Positions 7,084 through 13,662 of a stretch of 20,843 bases of DNA are shown here, in pieces. Position 1 is the stretch's first letter. Each line of letters starts with the position of its first letter. The stretch comes from an uncultured Bacillus sp. Its GTDB lineage: Bacteria > Bacillota > Bacilli > Bacillales_B > DSM-18226. The position numbers and the translations under genes were made by a program. A model generated the notes under the pieces. It had not been told where the DNA came from, did no database searches, and saw only the letters and a program-made list of their open reading frames with translations. The stretch spans positions 1 to 20,843 of the forward strand of contig NZ_CAMLDX010000063.1 of assembly GCF_946478885.1 (NCBI RefSeq), written 5' to 3'.

Positions 7084-7503
7084 GTGAAGACATTTAGACT
7101 CATCTCTTTGCAGATTGTTGAAGATGTTGGATTGATTGATATTCATTTGGACGATGGCCTGATTATCAATAAAGAGGACGAACAGCGAAATTGGGTGCTT
7201 GAGGCCTATGTCAGCCGCTCATATGAACCGTACTTCTCCTCCCTGTTGGACTCCAAGAAAAACATTTCGATGCAGATTGTGATTTCTCGGAAAGAAAACG
7301 ATCCAGCACATGTTCAGGGAAGACCGATTTCGATAAAAGAGCTCGGGGAGCATGTCAGCGTCCTATTTCTTTGTAAAATGAACCGTTCGCGGAATGATTA
7401 TGCGGAACAACTGCTGACCTATTTGATAAGCCAAGGTCTGAGCGGTACCGATCTCCTATGCTCCTTTAAGGAAAAGATGGTAATCAAACCGATGCTGAAT
7501 TGA
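7084..7503 (+). CDS. ywpF: YwpF-like protein
   Basis: A 139-aa soluble protein starting MKTFRLISLQIVED and continuing LIDIHLDDGLIINKEDE. The sequence and its position beside an ssbB-type gene match the YwpF-like family of Bacillus. No catalytic motif is evident and no function is known. It starts with GTG, preceded by GGAGGG at 6 nt. It stands alone between a strong promoter (7026-7054) and a terminator (7568-7599). The composition is mixed alpha/beta without membrane segments, so the protein should be cytosolic. Confidence 0.8.
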   Translation: MKTFRLISLQIVEDVGLIDIHLDDGLIINKEDEQRNWVLEAYVSRSYEPYFSSLLDSKKNISMQIVISRKENDPAHVQGRPISIKELGEHVSVLFLCKMNRSRNDYAEQLLTYLISQGLSGTDLLCSFKEKMVIKPMLN

Positions 7504-7567
7504 CAGGCAATCACCCGGAAGCCAATCTTCCAGCTTGGATGAGAATCGGTTCATTGGGCATTGGAGA

Positions 7568-7599
7568 CCCTTCGCCCAAGCGATGAAGGGCTTTTTTTT
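7568..7599 (+). terminator. Terminator of ywpF
   Basis: CCCTTC (7568-7573) and GAAGGG (7585-7590) flank a loop and are followed by C and eight T. Confidence 0.75.
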
Positions 7600-7637
7600 A
7601 CTCGTAATCTCCGTTCTTCTTCCTTGAGCCGGGGACA

Positions 7638-7666
7638 CAAAAAAGCAAGAGAGCTCTGTCCCTTGC
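7638..7666 (-). terminator. Terminator of the acidic lipoprotein gene
   Basis: On the minus strand GCAAG...CTTGC (7666-7645), with an inner AGAGCTCT palindrome, is followed by TTTTTTG. It lies about 10 nt after the stop codon. Confidence 0.7.
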
Positions 7667-7676
7667 CTTTCTGCCA

Positions 7677-7991
7677 TTATTCATCTCTGTTGTCCTTGTC
7701 GTTCATGTCAAGCCTGTCTTCGACGATGTCCTCTTCCGGCGTATTTTCATCAACTGCCGGATCCCCATCATTATCAGTATTAATGTCATTGTTTCTGTCA
7801 TCACCTACATTGTTATCACGGACATCATTGTCTACGCCGTTATCGTTATCGTTTCTGTTGTTGCCATTATCGTCCTCCGTAATCACATCATCCTCTGGAG
7901 GAGGGTTCTGCTCGTCATCATTATTACACCCAGTTAATACCATTGCGGATAAAATAGACCCGCCCAAAAGCGCCAGTAATTTTTTCTTCAT
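7677..7991 (-). CDS. Asp/Asn-rich lipoprotein, unknown function
   Basis: A 104-aa surface lipoprotein. The signal MKKKLLALLGGSILSAMVLT ends in a lipobox LTGC, with the lipidated Cys at residue 22. The rest is low complexity: runs of Asp and Asn with scattered Glu, Arg and Val, almost no hydrophobic residues, and probably disordered. The Asp-x-Asp-x-Asp-like spacing could bind Ca2+, but no regular motif proves this. The start at 7991 has AGGGG 9 nt upstream; an ATG at 8000 directly abuts that site and is less likely. It has its own terminator, and a 6-7-6 dyad lies 36 nt upstream. The family is not recognised. Confidence 0.75.
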   Translation of the reverse strand: MKKKLLALLGGSILSAMVLTGCNNDDEQNPPPEDDVITEDDNGNNRNDNDNGVDNDVRDNNVGDDRNNDINTDNDGDPAVDENTPEEDIVEDRLDMNDKDNRDE

Positions 7992-8026
7992 TCGATACAT
8001 CCCCTTTCAAACCATTTATCTTTCAT

Positions 8027-8045
8027 AAGACCTTCCATTGGTCTT
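8027..8045. promoter_or_regulatory. Dyad upstream of the lipoprotein gene
   Basis: AAGACC-N7-GGTCTT is a perfect 6-bp dyad 36 nt before the start codon. It could be an operator or a small leader hairpin. No promoter pair was recognised near it. Confidence 0.35.
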
Positions 8046-8125
8046 TAATTAGGTTGCCCCAATGCTTGATTTTATTACGTCCTTTTTTCATAGCTGTAGG
8101 AATTTTCTTTTTTCACAACAAAAAA

Positions 8126-8209
8126 GGTGTCAGGCACCACAATATAGGATCTAGTATCACTGTGCATCAATCTGCACGGGATATAGATCTATTGCGGATG
8201 CCTGACACC
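8126..8209 (-). repeat. GGTGTCAGGCACC-family hairpin, likely fabZ terminator
   Basis: Ends are GGTGTCAGGCACC (8126-8138) and GATGCCTGACACC (8197-8209). The interior also pairs (GTGC/GCAC near the centre), so the whole 84 bp folds as one long hairpin. On the minus strand it runs into six T, about 60 nt after the fabZ stop, so it can terminate fabZ. Confidence 0.75.
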
Positions 8210-8270
8210 TTATGGGACAGATCCCCTTTAAGTACTTAGACAGCTTACTTGTATGGCTGCTTCTCTTCCA

Positions 8271-8705
8271 TCAATTATTCTTCTGAATGGCAAACATAAT
8301 TTCCGCTTCCAGCGATACTTTGCCATCCACCTTGGAAAGGACTTTTCCTTTGCCAATGCCACGGCGAACTGTCAGCAACTCCACTTCCGTGACAATTGTA
8401 TCTCCGGGTCTTACCGGATGCTTGAATCGCAGCTTGTCCACGCCGGCAAACAGCGCAATCGCACCTCTGTATTCATCCATCGACAACAGTGCCACAGCAC
8501 CAACCTGTGCAGCGTGTTCCAGTGTCAGGACACCAGGCATTACGGGATACTGCGGAAAATGTCCGTTAAAATACTCTTCATTTGCCGTCACATTCTTCAT
8601 GCCTACAGCACGCTTCCCAATTTCCAGTTCGGTAATCTTATCTACCAAAAGAAACGGATAACGATGTGGAATAATTTCCTTTATTTGATCAATATTCAAT
8701 TCCAT
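8271..8705 (-). CDS. fabZ: 3-hydroxyacyl-ACP dehydratase FabZ
   Basis: Cytosolic type II fatty-acid synthase enzyme that dehydrates (3R)-hydroxyacyl-ACP to trans-2-enoyl-ACP. The 144-aa length is normal. [20 protein letters not shown] is the classic N-terminus. The hot-dog-fold active site is complete: His49 in [14 protein letters not shown] and Glu63 in [26 protein letters not shown] is the conserved substrate-tunnel block. The start at 8705 has AGGAG at 7 nt spacing; an upstream ATG in the same frame (8801) has none. It has a good promoter (8811-8839) and ends near the hairpin at 8126-8209. Its position between flagellar rod genes and the ssbB area matches ywpB of B. subtilis. Confidence 0.95.
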   Translation of the reverse strand: MELNIDQIKEIIPHRYPFLLVDKITELEIGKRAVGMKNVTANEEYFNGHFPQYPVMPGVLTLEHAAQVGAVALLSMDEYRGAIALFAGVDKLRFKHPVRPGDTIVTEVELLTVRRGIGKGKVLSKVDGKVSLEAEIMFAIQKNN

Positions 8706-8810
8706 AGGTACACTCCTCACTCGCAGAAGCCGATTTCCGGCATCCGCTGAATTAAAACTATGAAGACAGCGTGAAAAACTGCCATATATTAACACTATCA
8801 CCTAACAAAG

Positions 8811-8839
8811 AGTATATCCTCTTCTCCAAGCAGTTTCAA
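8811..8839 (-). promoter_or_regulatory. Sigma-A promoter of fabZ
   Basis: On the minus strand TTGAAA (8839-8834), a 17-bp spacer and TATACT (8816-8811). The leader would be about 100 nt. Confidence 0.65.
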
Positions 8840-8881
8840 CCAAATCTGCCGCTCTGGACGGCTTAGGTACAGCAGTGCAAA

Positions 8882-8926
8882 CAGCCGGGGATAGGAATCA
8901 CTTGTCCTTCAGCCTACCCCGGCCTG
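8882..8926 (-). terminator. GC-rich hairpin after the epuA-like gene
   Basis: CAGCCGGGGATAGG (8882-8895) pairs with CCTACCCCGGCCTG (8913-8926) except for single-base bulges. It begins 5 nt after the stop of the epuA-like gene. The minus-strand T-tract is short (TGTTTG), so it may work as a partial terminator or mRNA-end stabiliser. Confidence 0.55.
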
Positions 8927-8930
8927 TCTT

Positions 8931-9200
8931 TTACTTTTTCGATATCAAATCATAAATATGCGTCCAGGTTGAAGGCTTAAAGACATCCCATGCCGATCCT
9001 TCCCCAAGCACACCATAGCCAATCATCGCGCCTATGATCGCAAACACAATCATCAGCACCAGCACAATGACAAACTTTAGCCAAATAGGGATCAAACGAA
9101 TTTGTTCCTTTATCTGCTTCTCCGCCTTCTTTTTCTCTTTCTTTTCAGCCTTTTGTTTTTTCACCAACGCCCGGCTCGTTTCCATTTCATTTATAGCCAT
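8931..9200 (-). CDS. EpuA-like small membrane protein (RNA polymerase-associated family by name)
   Basis: An 89-aa protein with a highly charged Lys/Glu-rich N-terminal helix (about residues 13-35, EKKEKKKAEKQIKEQ), then one membrane segment (about 40-65, WLKFVIVLVLMIVFAIIGAMIGYGV). It ends with a conserved-looking VFKPSTWTHIYDLI block. This layout matches the EpuA-type family, often labelled 'DNA-directed RNA polymerase subunit beta' in annotations because of fused or neighbouring genes. The label does not mean it is part of the core enzyme. In streptococci epuA lies near murA and a nuclease gene; here it follows flhP by 13 nt, with AGGGG 8 nt before its ATG, so it is co-transcribed with the rod genes. 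The molecular role is unknown. Confidence 0.75.
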   Translation of the reverse strand: MAINEMETSRALVKKQKAEKKEKKKAEKQIKEQIRLIPIWLKFVIVLVLMIVFAIIGAMIGYGVLGEGSAWDVFKPSTWTHIYDLISKK

Positions 9201-9213
9201 TGATTTTTCCCCT

Positions 9214-10053
9214 TTATCTCATTCCATTTATGAGGCCCATCATCTGGTCTGCAATACTAACTGAACGAGTCTGAAATTGATAGGAACGCTGCGCATTCAT
9301 TAAATCTGTCATTTCCTTTGACAAATCCACATTCGATTGCTCAAGCGCCCCCTGCTGAATGGCAATCTCGCCGCGAAGGGCGCCATCCAGATCCGTCAGT
9401 ACATCGATTCCTATATTCAGTACATCTGCATTTGCCGGAAGACCCAGTAAATTACCGCCCTTCAGTTCAAGAAACTGTGGCTTATCAATTCGTGTTACCC
9501 CAAGATCGAAGGCCTGCTTACGGCCATCAGATAGTGTGACTACTACATGGCCATTCACATCAATGCTATATTCCTTCGAGTCCGCAGCCATCACAATCGG
9601 CTGATTCTCCTCGTTCAGTACAGGGTTTCCTTCGCCTGTCACAAGTATCGTCTCCGTATCGGAAATCGGCGATAAATAAAATGCCCCATTCCGTGTATAT
9701 TGAATCTCATTTGTCTCGCCATTGCGTACTTGAACCCGATAATACAGTCCTTCCTTCGTAAATGCTGTATCCAGCGTCCGATCCGTCGCCTTCACTGTTC
9801 CCTGAGACGTCACCATTTGAATTTGTCCCAGCTTCGCACCAGTACCTGAACGAATCCCATTCGGCGTCAAGCGCCCGATTTCAGCTTCCTCATTTGGCTG
9901 ATTATTAAACTGCTGCACTAACAAATCCGCAAACTTTGCATCCCGCTTCTTATAACCGACTGTATCTACATTAGCCATATTATTTCCAATGACATCAATC
10001 TTCTTTTGTAGCTGCGTCAGCGTATTCGTCGCTGTAATCATCGTCCGATTCAT
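9214..10053 (-). CDS. flhP: Flagellar distal-rod protein FlhP (FlgG/FlgF-like)
   Basis: Structural protein of the flagellar distal rod, exported by the flagellar type III apparatus. The 279-aa chain begins MNRTMITATNTLTQLQKKID and carries the rod/hook signature near residues 24-37 (NNMANVDTVGYKKR). The family C-terminus is QQGALEQSNVDLSKEMTDLM followed by AQRSYQFQTRSVSIADQMM, the helix that pairs with the N-terminal helix. No cleavable signal is expected. The start at 10053 is chosen because the rod-protein N-terminus begins there and GGAAGGGAG lies about 11 nt upstream; the frame stays open to 10182 without family sequence. It lies 159 nt downstream of flhO and 13 nt upstream of the epuA-like gene. 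In B. subtilis FlhO and FlhP join rod to hook. Confidence 0.9.
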   Translation of the reverse strand: MNRTMITATNTLTQLQKKIDVIGNNMANVDTVGYKKRDAKFADLLVQQFNNQPNEEAEIGRLTPNGIRSGTGAKLGQIQMVTSQGTVKATDRTLDTAFTKEGLYYRVQVRNGETNEIQYTRNGAFYLSPISDTETILVTGEGNPVLNEENQPIVMAADSKEYSIDVNGHVVVTLSDGRKQAFDLGVTRIDKPQFLELKGGNLLGLPANADVLNIGIDVLTDLDGALRGEIAIQQGALEQSNVDLSKEMTDLMNAQRSYQFQTRSVSIADQMMGLINGMR

Positions 10054-10212
10054 TCCGGCTGGCGCTCCCTTCCTCTTTTTTGTATGAAAGACTCTTGTTA
10101 ATATGATTCCAGCTTGATGGTACCGGCTCCGAACATGGCAAAATCCTCCGCACTTTCTAGCTTTACATGAAAGGAGTAGCACTCAACTAATGTCGGATTG
10201 TGGGGGAGACCG

Positions 10213-11043
10213 TTATACCTTGCCCACCTCGTTCACCGTTTTTTCCAAACTTCTATCATACGCCTGTAGCACCTTTTGATTTGCTTCAAAGGCTCGGTAG
10301 GCGGTCATCATTTCCGTCATTGTTTGTGCCGTATCCACATTGGATTGCTCAATGAAGCCCTGTTGCAGCTTAAACTGCACACCATTCATTCCATAAGCAT
10401 CCGGCAGTGCATTTTCCGCACGATACAGCCCGTCTCCTTCCTTCACCAATGCCAACGGGTTGTCAGAATACGCCACTCCGACTCGGGAGGTCTTACCATT
10501 TGCATCGGTAATATTCCCGGCCTCATCCAATTCAAACTCCTCACTGGATAGCTGGATCCTCTCACCCTGCTGATCCAGCACATAAAACCCGCTCGCAGTT
10601 GTTAAATATCCTTGACTGTCCAGCGTGAAATTTCCGTTTCTCGTATAGCGCGTCTCTCCATTAGCGTTCTCTATTGTAAAAAACACAGAACCTTGGCCTC
10701 CGGTCTCAGGGTTTACCGGGAAGTTGATATCCAGCAGCGCGATATCCGTATTCAAATTCGTCTCTTGAATGCTCCCTTGCATAAACTTGGGCATTGTTTC
10801 CTGCATATACACCCCTGTATTCAGAGCACCTATCGTCTTCTGAACCGGCAGAGTAAATTCCTTTTCCGTACCGGTCTTCTGCTGCTCAATCCGCTTTAAT
10901 AGCATTTCCGGAAAGGCCCTTAGTGAAGCCTGATCTGCTTTGAATCCAGGTGTATTCGTATTGGCTAAATTATTCGACAGCATCTCTGTCTTCCTCTGCT
11001 GCGCCAGCATACCATAAGAAGCTGTATAAAACCCTCTCAGCAT
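10213..11043 (-). CDS. flhO: Flagellar distal-rod protein FlhO (FlgG-like)
   Basis: A 276-aa flagellar rod protein. MLRGFYTASYGMLAQQRKTE is the standard rod N-terminal helix, followed by the signature SNNLANTNTPGFKADQ (about residues 23-38). The central beta-rich domain contains GETRYTRNGNFTLDSQGYL, shared by the FlgE/F/G family. The C-terminal helix ends GFIEQSNVDTAQTMTEMM and then AYRAFEANQKVLQAYDRSL. The ATG at 11043 is preceded by AGAGGTGCGGGG; twelve upstream codons in the frame have no family match. The gene heads the flhO-flhP-epuA unit and is upstream of flhP as in B. subtilis. A weak sigma-D-like site (11161-11187) fits flagellar control. Confidence 0.93.
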   Translation of the reverse strand: MLRGFYTASYGMLAQQRKTEMLSNNLANTNTPGFKADQASLRAFPEMLLKRIEQQKTGTEKEFTLPVQKTIGALNTGVYMQETMPKFMQGSIQETNLNTDIALLDINFPVNPETGGQGSVFFTIENANGETRYTRNGNFTLDSQGYLTTASGFYVLDQQGERIQLSSEEFELDEAGNITDANGKTSRVGVAYSDNPLALVKEGDGLYRAENALPDAYGMNGVQFKLQQGFIEQSNVDTAQTMTEMMTAYRAFEANQKVLQAYDRSLEKTVNEVGKV

Positions 11044-11310
11044 AACCCCGCACCTCTTCATCACTCTATTAAAAAACACACTTTATAAAGATGCTATATA
11101 ATCAATCCTCAACATCAACATTCCAATAAATATATGTACCTTTCTTTATTATAGAAAAGATTGTCGAAAATAAATAGTAAGTTTTTAGTGAAACTTTTAT
11201 TTATCTGTAAAAACATGCAATCTTTTTGTGGCCGCGATTGAGGCTCCCATAACTGAGGCGCCAGCCTACACCTTACGGACGACGGCTTGCGTGCGGGTTC
11301 TTACATAATA
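11044..11310 (-). promoter_or_regulatory. flhO upstream region with sigma-D-like site and AT-rich dyad
   Basis: On the minus strand TAAA (11187-11184), a 15-bp spacer and TTCGACAA (11168-11161) partly match the sigma-D pattern TAAA-N15-GCCGATAT. The spacer sequence is one arm of an AT-rich dyad at 11169-11204 (ATAAATA-n2-AAGTTT and its inverse). No gene is seen in this stretch. Confidence 0.3.
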
Positions 11311-11353
11311 AAAAGCCTGCTGCAGGAGTTTCTTCCTCTTTGCAACAGGCTTT
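11311..11353 (-). terminator. Terminator of mbl
   Basis: On the minus strand AAAGCCTGTTGCA (11353-11341) pairs with TGCAGCAGGCTTTT (11324-11311), followed by TATTATG. The inverse T-run on the other side could make it work in both directions. It begins 8 nt after the mbl stop. Confidence 0.8.
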
Positions 11354-11360
11354 CATTTGA

Positions 11361-12362
11361 TTAACTAAATTTTCTTCTTGGGAGTTTGTCAATGTTGTCG
11401 AGCATAATGCCGGTTCCAATGGCAACGCAGTCCATTGGATTCTCTGCGACTAATACAGGTACCTTTAATTCATCAGCAAGCAGTAAATCGATGCCGTGAA
11501 GCAACGCGCCGCCTCCTGTTAAAATGACACCCCGGTCAATGATATCCGCAGATAATTCCGGTGGTGTCCGCTCCAGCACGCTTTTTGCAGCCTGAACAAT
11601 GACAGCCACAGATTCGCGAAGGGCTGTTTCAATTTCCGTAGATGAAACGGTAATCGTACGCGGCAGGCCAGAAACCATGTCGCGACCTCTAATATCCATT
11701 TCTTCTTTTCTTGAATCAGGGAAGCAGGTTCCGATATTAATTTTAATATTTTCAGCTGTCCGTTCACCAATCAGAAGTTTGTATTGTTTTTTAATATAGT
11801 GAAGAATTTCATTGTCGAATTTATCACCGGCCATTTTAATTGATGAAGAGGTTACAATATCACCCATTGAAAGCACGGCTACATCGGTTGTACCGCCCCC
11901 GATATCCACGACCATATTTCCGCTAGGCATAAAAATATCCATACCGGCTCCAATGGCTGCTACCTTTGGCTCTTCCTCTAGATAAACCTTCTTGCCTCCG
12001 CTCTTTTCAGCCGCTTCTTTAATTGCTTTCTGTTCAACACTTGTGATGTTTGTCGGACAACAAATAAGAATGCGCGGTTTAGAAAGAAAGCCCTTAACAT
12101 TCAGCTTATTGATAAAATGCTTCAGCATTGCCTCCGTTACATCAAAGTCAGCAATGACCCCATCCCTCAACGGGCGGATAGCCACAATATTCCCTGGTGT
12201 CCGTCCGACCATCCTGCGGGCTTCTTCACCCACAGCCAGCACCCGATTGGTGTTTTTGTCGATCGCAACAACGGATGGTTCATTCAATACAATTCCGCGA
12301 CCTTTAACATGAATTAATACATTAGCCGTTCCTAAGTCAATCCCAATATCCCTTGCGAACAT
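11361..12362 (-). CDS. mbl: Cell-shape determining protein Mbl (MreB family)
   Basis: A bacterial actin that forms membrane-associated filaments guiding lateral wall synthesis. The 333 aa match B. subtilis Mbl almost residue for residue in the ATPase blocks. MFARDIGIDLGTANVLIHVK is phosphate-1, MVVDIGGGTTDVAVLSMGDI is phosphate-2, and GVILTGGGALLHGIDLLL is the adenosine loop. The CCPTNITSVEQKAIKEAAEK stretch and the YLEEEPKVAAIGAGM block are also conserved. The N-terminal Met-Phe-Ala form favours Mbl over MreB, as does its position directly downstream of spoIIID. AAGGAGG lies about 11 nt before the ATG. It can be read through from spoIIID only if the terminator at 13028-13051 leaks; two candidate sigma-A promoters lie in the 675-bp gap. 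Confidence 0.97.
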   Translation of the reverse strand: MFARDIGIDLGTANVLIHVKGRGIVLNEPSVVAIDKNTNRVLAVGEEARRMVGRTPGNIVAIRPLRDGVIADFDVTEAMLKHFINKLNVKGFLSKPRILICCPTNITSVEQKAIKEAAEKSGGKKVYLEEEPKVAAIGAGMDIFMPSGNMVVDIGGGTTDVAVLSMGDIVTSSSIKMAGDKFDNEILHYIKKQYKLLIGERTAENIKINIGTCFPDSRKEEMDIRGRDMVSGLPRTITVSSTEIETALRESVAVIVQAAKSVLERTPPELSADIIDRGVILTGGGALLHGIDLLLADELKVPVLVAENPMDCVAIGTGIMLDNIDKLPRRKFS

Positions 12363-12566
12363 TGCTAGTTTTTCCTCCTTATCCTATTGGTCGGATATCG
12401 TCAACATACGTTAACCCCATTGACGTGAAATTTTCTTTTTAAAGTACTGAAATGACGAACCCCAGCACTATGTTATATTCCGACTCAAATCCACCTGTTT
12501 AATTTCTTTGCCTTTTTGTAAAATAAATGTATATTTCGATCAAAACAGGATCCATTCTAATTGTTT

Positions 12567-12595
12567 ATTCTACCATACTTAGACGAATACAAGGA
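12567..12595 (-). promoter_or_regulatory. Proximal sigma-A promoter of mbl
   Basis: On the minus strand TCCTTG (12595-12590), a 17-bp spacer and TAGAAT (12572-12567), with a TGG extension adjacent to the -10. A transcript would begin near 12560, about 200 nt before mbl. Confidence 0.5.
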
Positions 12596-12691
12596 ACTCT
12601 TTGTCGTCAAATTTAGGAGTTTTTTGTAAAAAAAAGTCGACTAATTGTCATGAATTTTACAAATAACTTGAATATAAAATTCTTTTGTTAC

Positions 12692-12765
12692 AAAAAAAAA
12701 ACAATAGCTCTCTCAAAATCCCTGCAGTCGCTTACAAACGACTGCCTCATAAATAGCAGTCAACT
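12692..12765 (-). ncRNA. Candidate switch-like leader or small RNA upstream of mbl
   Basis: Starting just after the distal promoter, the minus strand carries GACTGC (12761-12756), GCAGTCG (12745-12739) and CGACTGC (12730-12724). The middle segment can pair perfectly with either neighbour, giving two mutually exclusive hairpins. A run of ten T (12701-12692) follows 22 nt later. This resembles an attenuator or a short RNA of about 75 nt; a short frame with AGGAG (20 codons from the ATG at about 12751) also lies inside. Function is inferred from structure only. Confidence 0.35.
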
Positions 12766-12771
12766 CCTATG

Positions 12772-12800
12772 ATATTATTCCGATTACAGGGAAAATGCAA
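12772..12800 (-). promoter_or_regulatory. Distal sigma-A promoter upstream of mbl
   Basis: On the minus strand TTGCAT (12800-12795), a 17-bp spacer and TAATAT (12777-12772). Transcription would start at about 12765, directly before the alternative hairpins. Confidence 0.6.
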
Positions 12801-13025
12801 GATATGATTTAAAAAATCCATTGGAAAAGAATTCAAGAGGAGGATGGATTTGAAAAGCTTTCATTAGGTTCAAGGAGGTGTTGCACTAACGCTATTATGT
12901 CATGCCCTCGTTTTGTTGAATGAAGCCATATAGCATCTTCCACTTCGTATCTCTTCGCTTGTTAACGGAACCCGGCGGCGCCTTGGCCAGGTTTGTCTCC
13001 CGTCAACCATTTACGGATAGGTTAT

Positions 13026-13051
13026 GTAAAAAACCGGTTAATTTACCGGTT
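13026..13051 (-). terminator. Terminator at the end of spoIIID
   Basis: On the minus strand AACCGG (13051-13046) and CCGGTT (13037-13032) flank an 8-nt loop and are followed by a T-run (through about 13028). The stop codon of spoIIID (13038-13040) lies in the loop, a very compact arrangement. Confidence 0.7.
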
Positions 13052-13310
13052 CTTCCTCATATTCTTCTTTCTTATATTTCAGTTTTGTGGCTTCTCCGCC
13101 TCTCAGGTGACGGATGGATTTATGATAATCTAATATTTCTTTCACTTCATTTGCCAGTTCAGGATTGATTTCAGGAAGTCTTTCTGTCAAGTCTTTGTGG
13201 ACTGTACTTTTGGATACGCCAAACTCCTTCGCTATGACGCGAACTGTTTTCCTCGTCTCCACGATATACTTTCCAATCTTGATAGTTCTCTCTTTGATGT
13301 AATCGTGCAC
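13038..13310 (-). CDS. spoIIID: Stage III sporulation transcription regulator SpoIIID
   Basis: A sequence-specific DNA-binding protein of the mother cell that activates and represses many sigma-E genes and helps switch to sigma-K. The 90 aa are nearly identical to B. subtilis SpoIIID: MHDYIKERTIKIGKYIVETR, helix-turn-helix VRVIAKEFGVSKSTVHKDLT (about residues 24-43), and the basic C-terminal HKSIRHLRGGEATKLKYKK. The start is GTG at 13310 with GGGAGG 9 nt upstream. That ribosome binding site can be masked by a stem formed with CACGCTTCTC upstream. A short upstream frame runs through it, as expected for the usd-dependent translation described in B. subtilis. A sigma-E-like -10 lies about 130 nt upstream, and a terminator overlaps the stop. 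Confidence 0.97.
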   Translation of the reverse strand: MHDYIKERTIKIGKYIVETRKTVRVIAKEFGVSKSTVHKDLTERLPEINPELANEVKEILDYHKSIRHLRGGEATKLKYKKEEYEEEPVN

Positions 13311-13407
13311 ACCACTCGCCCTCCCTAAATTGGATGTGAGAAGCGTGAAATGAGACTCGCTTTTTGGCCTGGAAACTATTGGATTCCCGTATGAATAAAA
13401 GGATCAT
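13171..13407 (-). CDS. Upstream ORF overlapping spoIIID, candidate usd equivalent
   Basis: The frame starts at an ATG (13407) inside the second leader hairpin and runs 32 codons to the spoIIID start. It then continues in a different frame to 13171 (78 codons in all). The first part reads MILLFIRESNSFQAKKRVSF and passes through the spoIIID ribosome binding site as QFREGEWCAR. In B. subtilis translation of the short ORF usd opens a stem that hides the spoIIID ribosome binding site, and the layout here fits that model. The only SD-like AAGGGGAG (13436-13429) is separated from the ATG by an 18-bp palindrome, which could bring them together if folded. The part overlapping spoIIID is probably a by-product of that gene's sequence. 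I cannot compare it with the usd sequence. Confidence 0.4.
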   Translation of the reverse strand: MILLFIRESNSFQAKKRVSFHASHIQFREGEWCARLHQRENYQDWKVYRGDEENSSRHSEGVWRIQKYSPQRLDRKTS

Positions 13408-13430
13408 ACGGCAGAAAGCAGCTGCTTTCT
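13387..13430 (-). promoter_or_regulatory. Two adjacent hairpins in the spoIIID leader
   Basis: AGAAAGCAGCTGCTTTCT (13413-13430) is a perfect 18-bp palindrome. Next to it CCGTATGA (13387-13394) and TCATACGG (13404-13411) form an 8-bp stem that contains the start codon of the upstream ORF. Both lie at or just after the expected transcription start. Confidence 0.6.
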
Positions 13431-13438
13431 CCCCTTAC

Positions 13439-13446
13439 AGTGTATA
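13439..13446 (-). promoter_or_regulatory. Sigma-E-like -10 element of spoIIID
   Basis: TATACACT on the minus strand differs from the sigma-E pattern CATACAnT only at the first base. The -35 region about 15 bp upstream (GAATGAAATC) is a weak match. SpoIIID is sigma-E-transcribed in B. subtilis. Confidence 0.45.
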
Positions 13447-13584
13447 GACAAATTCAGAACTGGGATTTCATTCAGTTCAAACGATTCCTCACCTCATACA
13501 TTCTCTTTGCAGGTTTGTAACAGTTTATTAGCTTGGGTGGGAATTTATGCACATTTTCCACAATTAAGGACAGGGAAGCAACAA

Positions 13585-13621
13585 AAAATAGTGCCAAACA
13601 CATTTGTGTGTGTCTGACACC
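13585..13621 (-). terminator. Terminator of spoIIQ, variant of the hairpin repeat family
   Basis: On the minus strand GGTGTCAGACACA (13621-13609) pairs with TGTGTTTGGCAC (13602-13591), with G:T pairs and one mismatch, and runs into ATTTTTTG. It lies 42 nt after the spoIIQ stop. The GGTGTCAG start links it to the repeats at 1298, 8126 and 14734. Confidence 0.65.
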
Positions 13622-13662
13622 ATGTATAGATGAATGCAATTATGATCATCTTTGTACTGTGA

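Larger units (their letters stand above)
12363..13037. other. Long mbl leader region
   Basis: 675 bp between spoIIID and mbl with no gene. It holds two candidate sigma-A promoters (12567-12595 and 12772-12800), a set of alternative hairpins with a T10 tract (12692-12765), and the spoIIID terminator at its upstream end. A G+C-rich imperfect palindrome lies near 12967-12992, unlike the AT-rich surroundings. Confidence 0.6.

Noticed and set aside
7561..8028. 155-codon plus-strand frame rich in Ser/Leu
   Set aside because: It is the antisense of the Asp/Asn-rich lipoprotein, begins at a terminator hairpin and has no ribosome binding site.
8253..8750. 165-codon plus-strand frame
   Set aside because: Antisense to fabZ, which has intact catalytic residues; no start signal.
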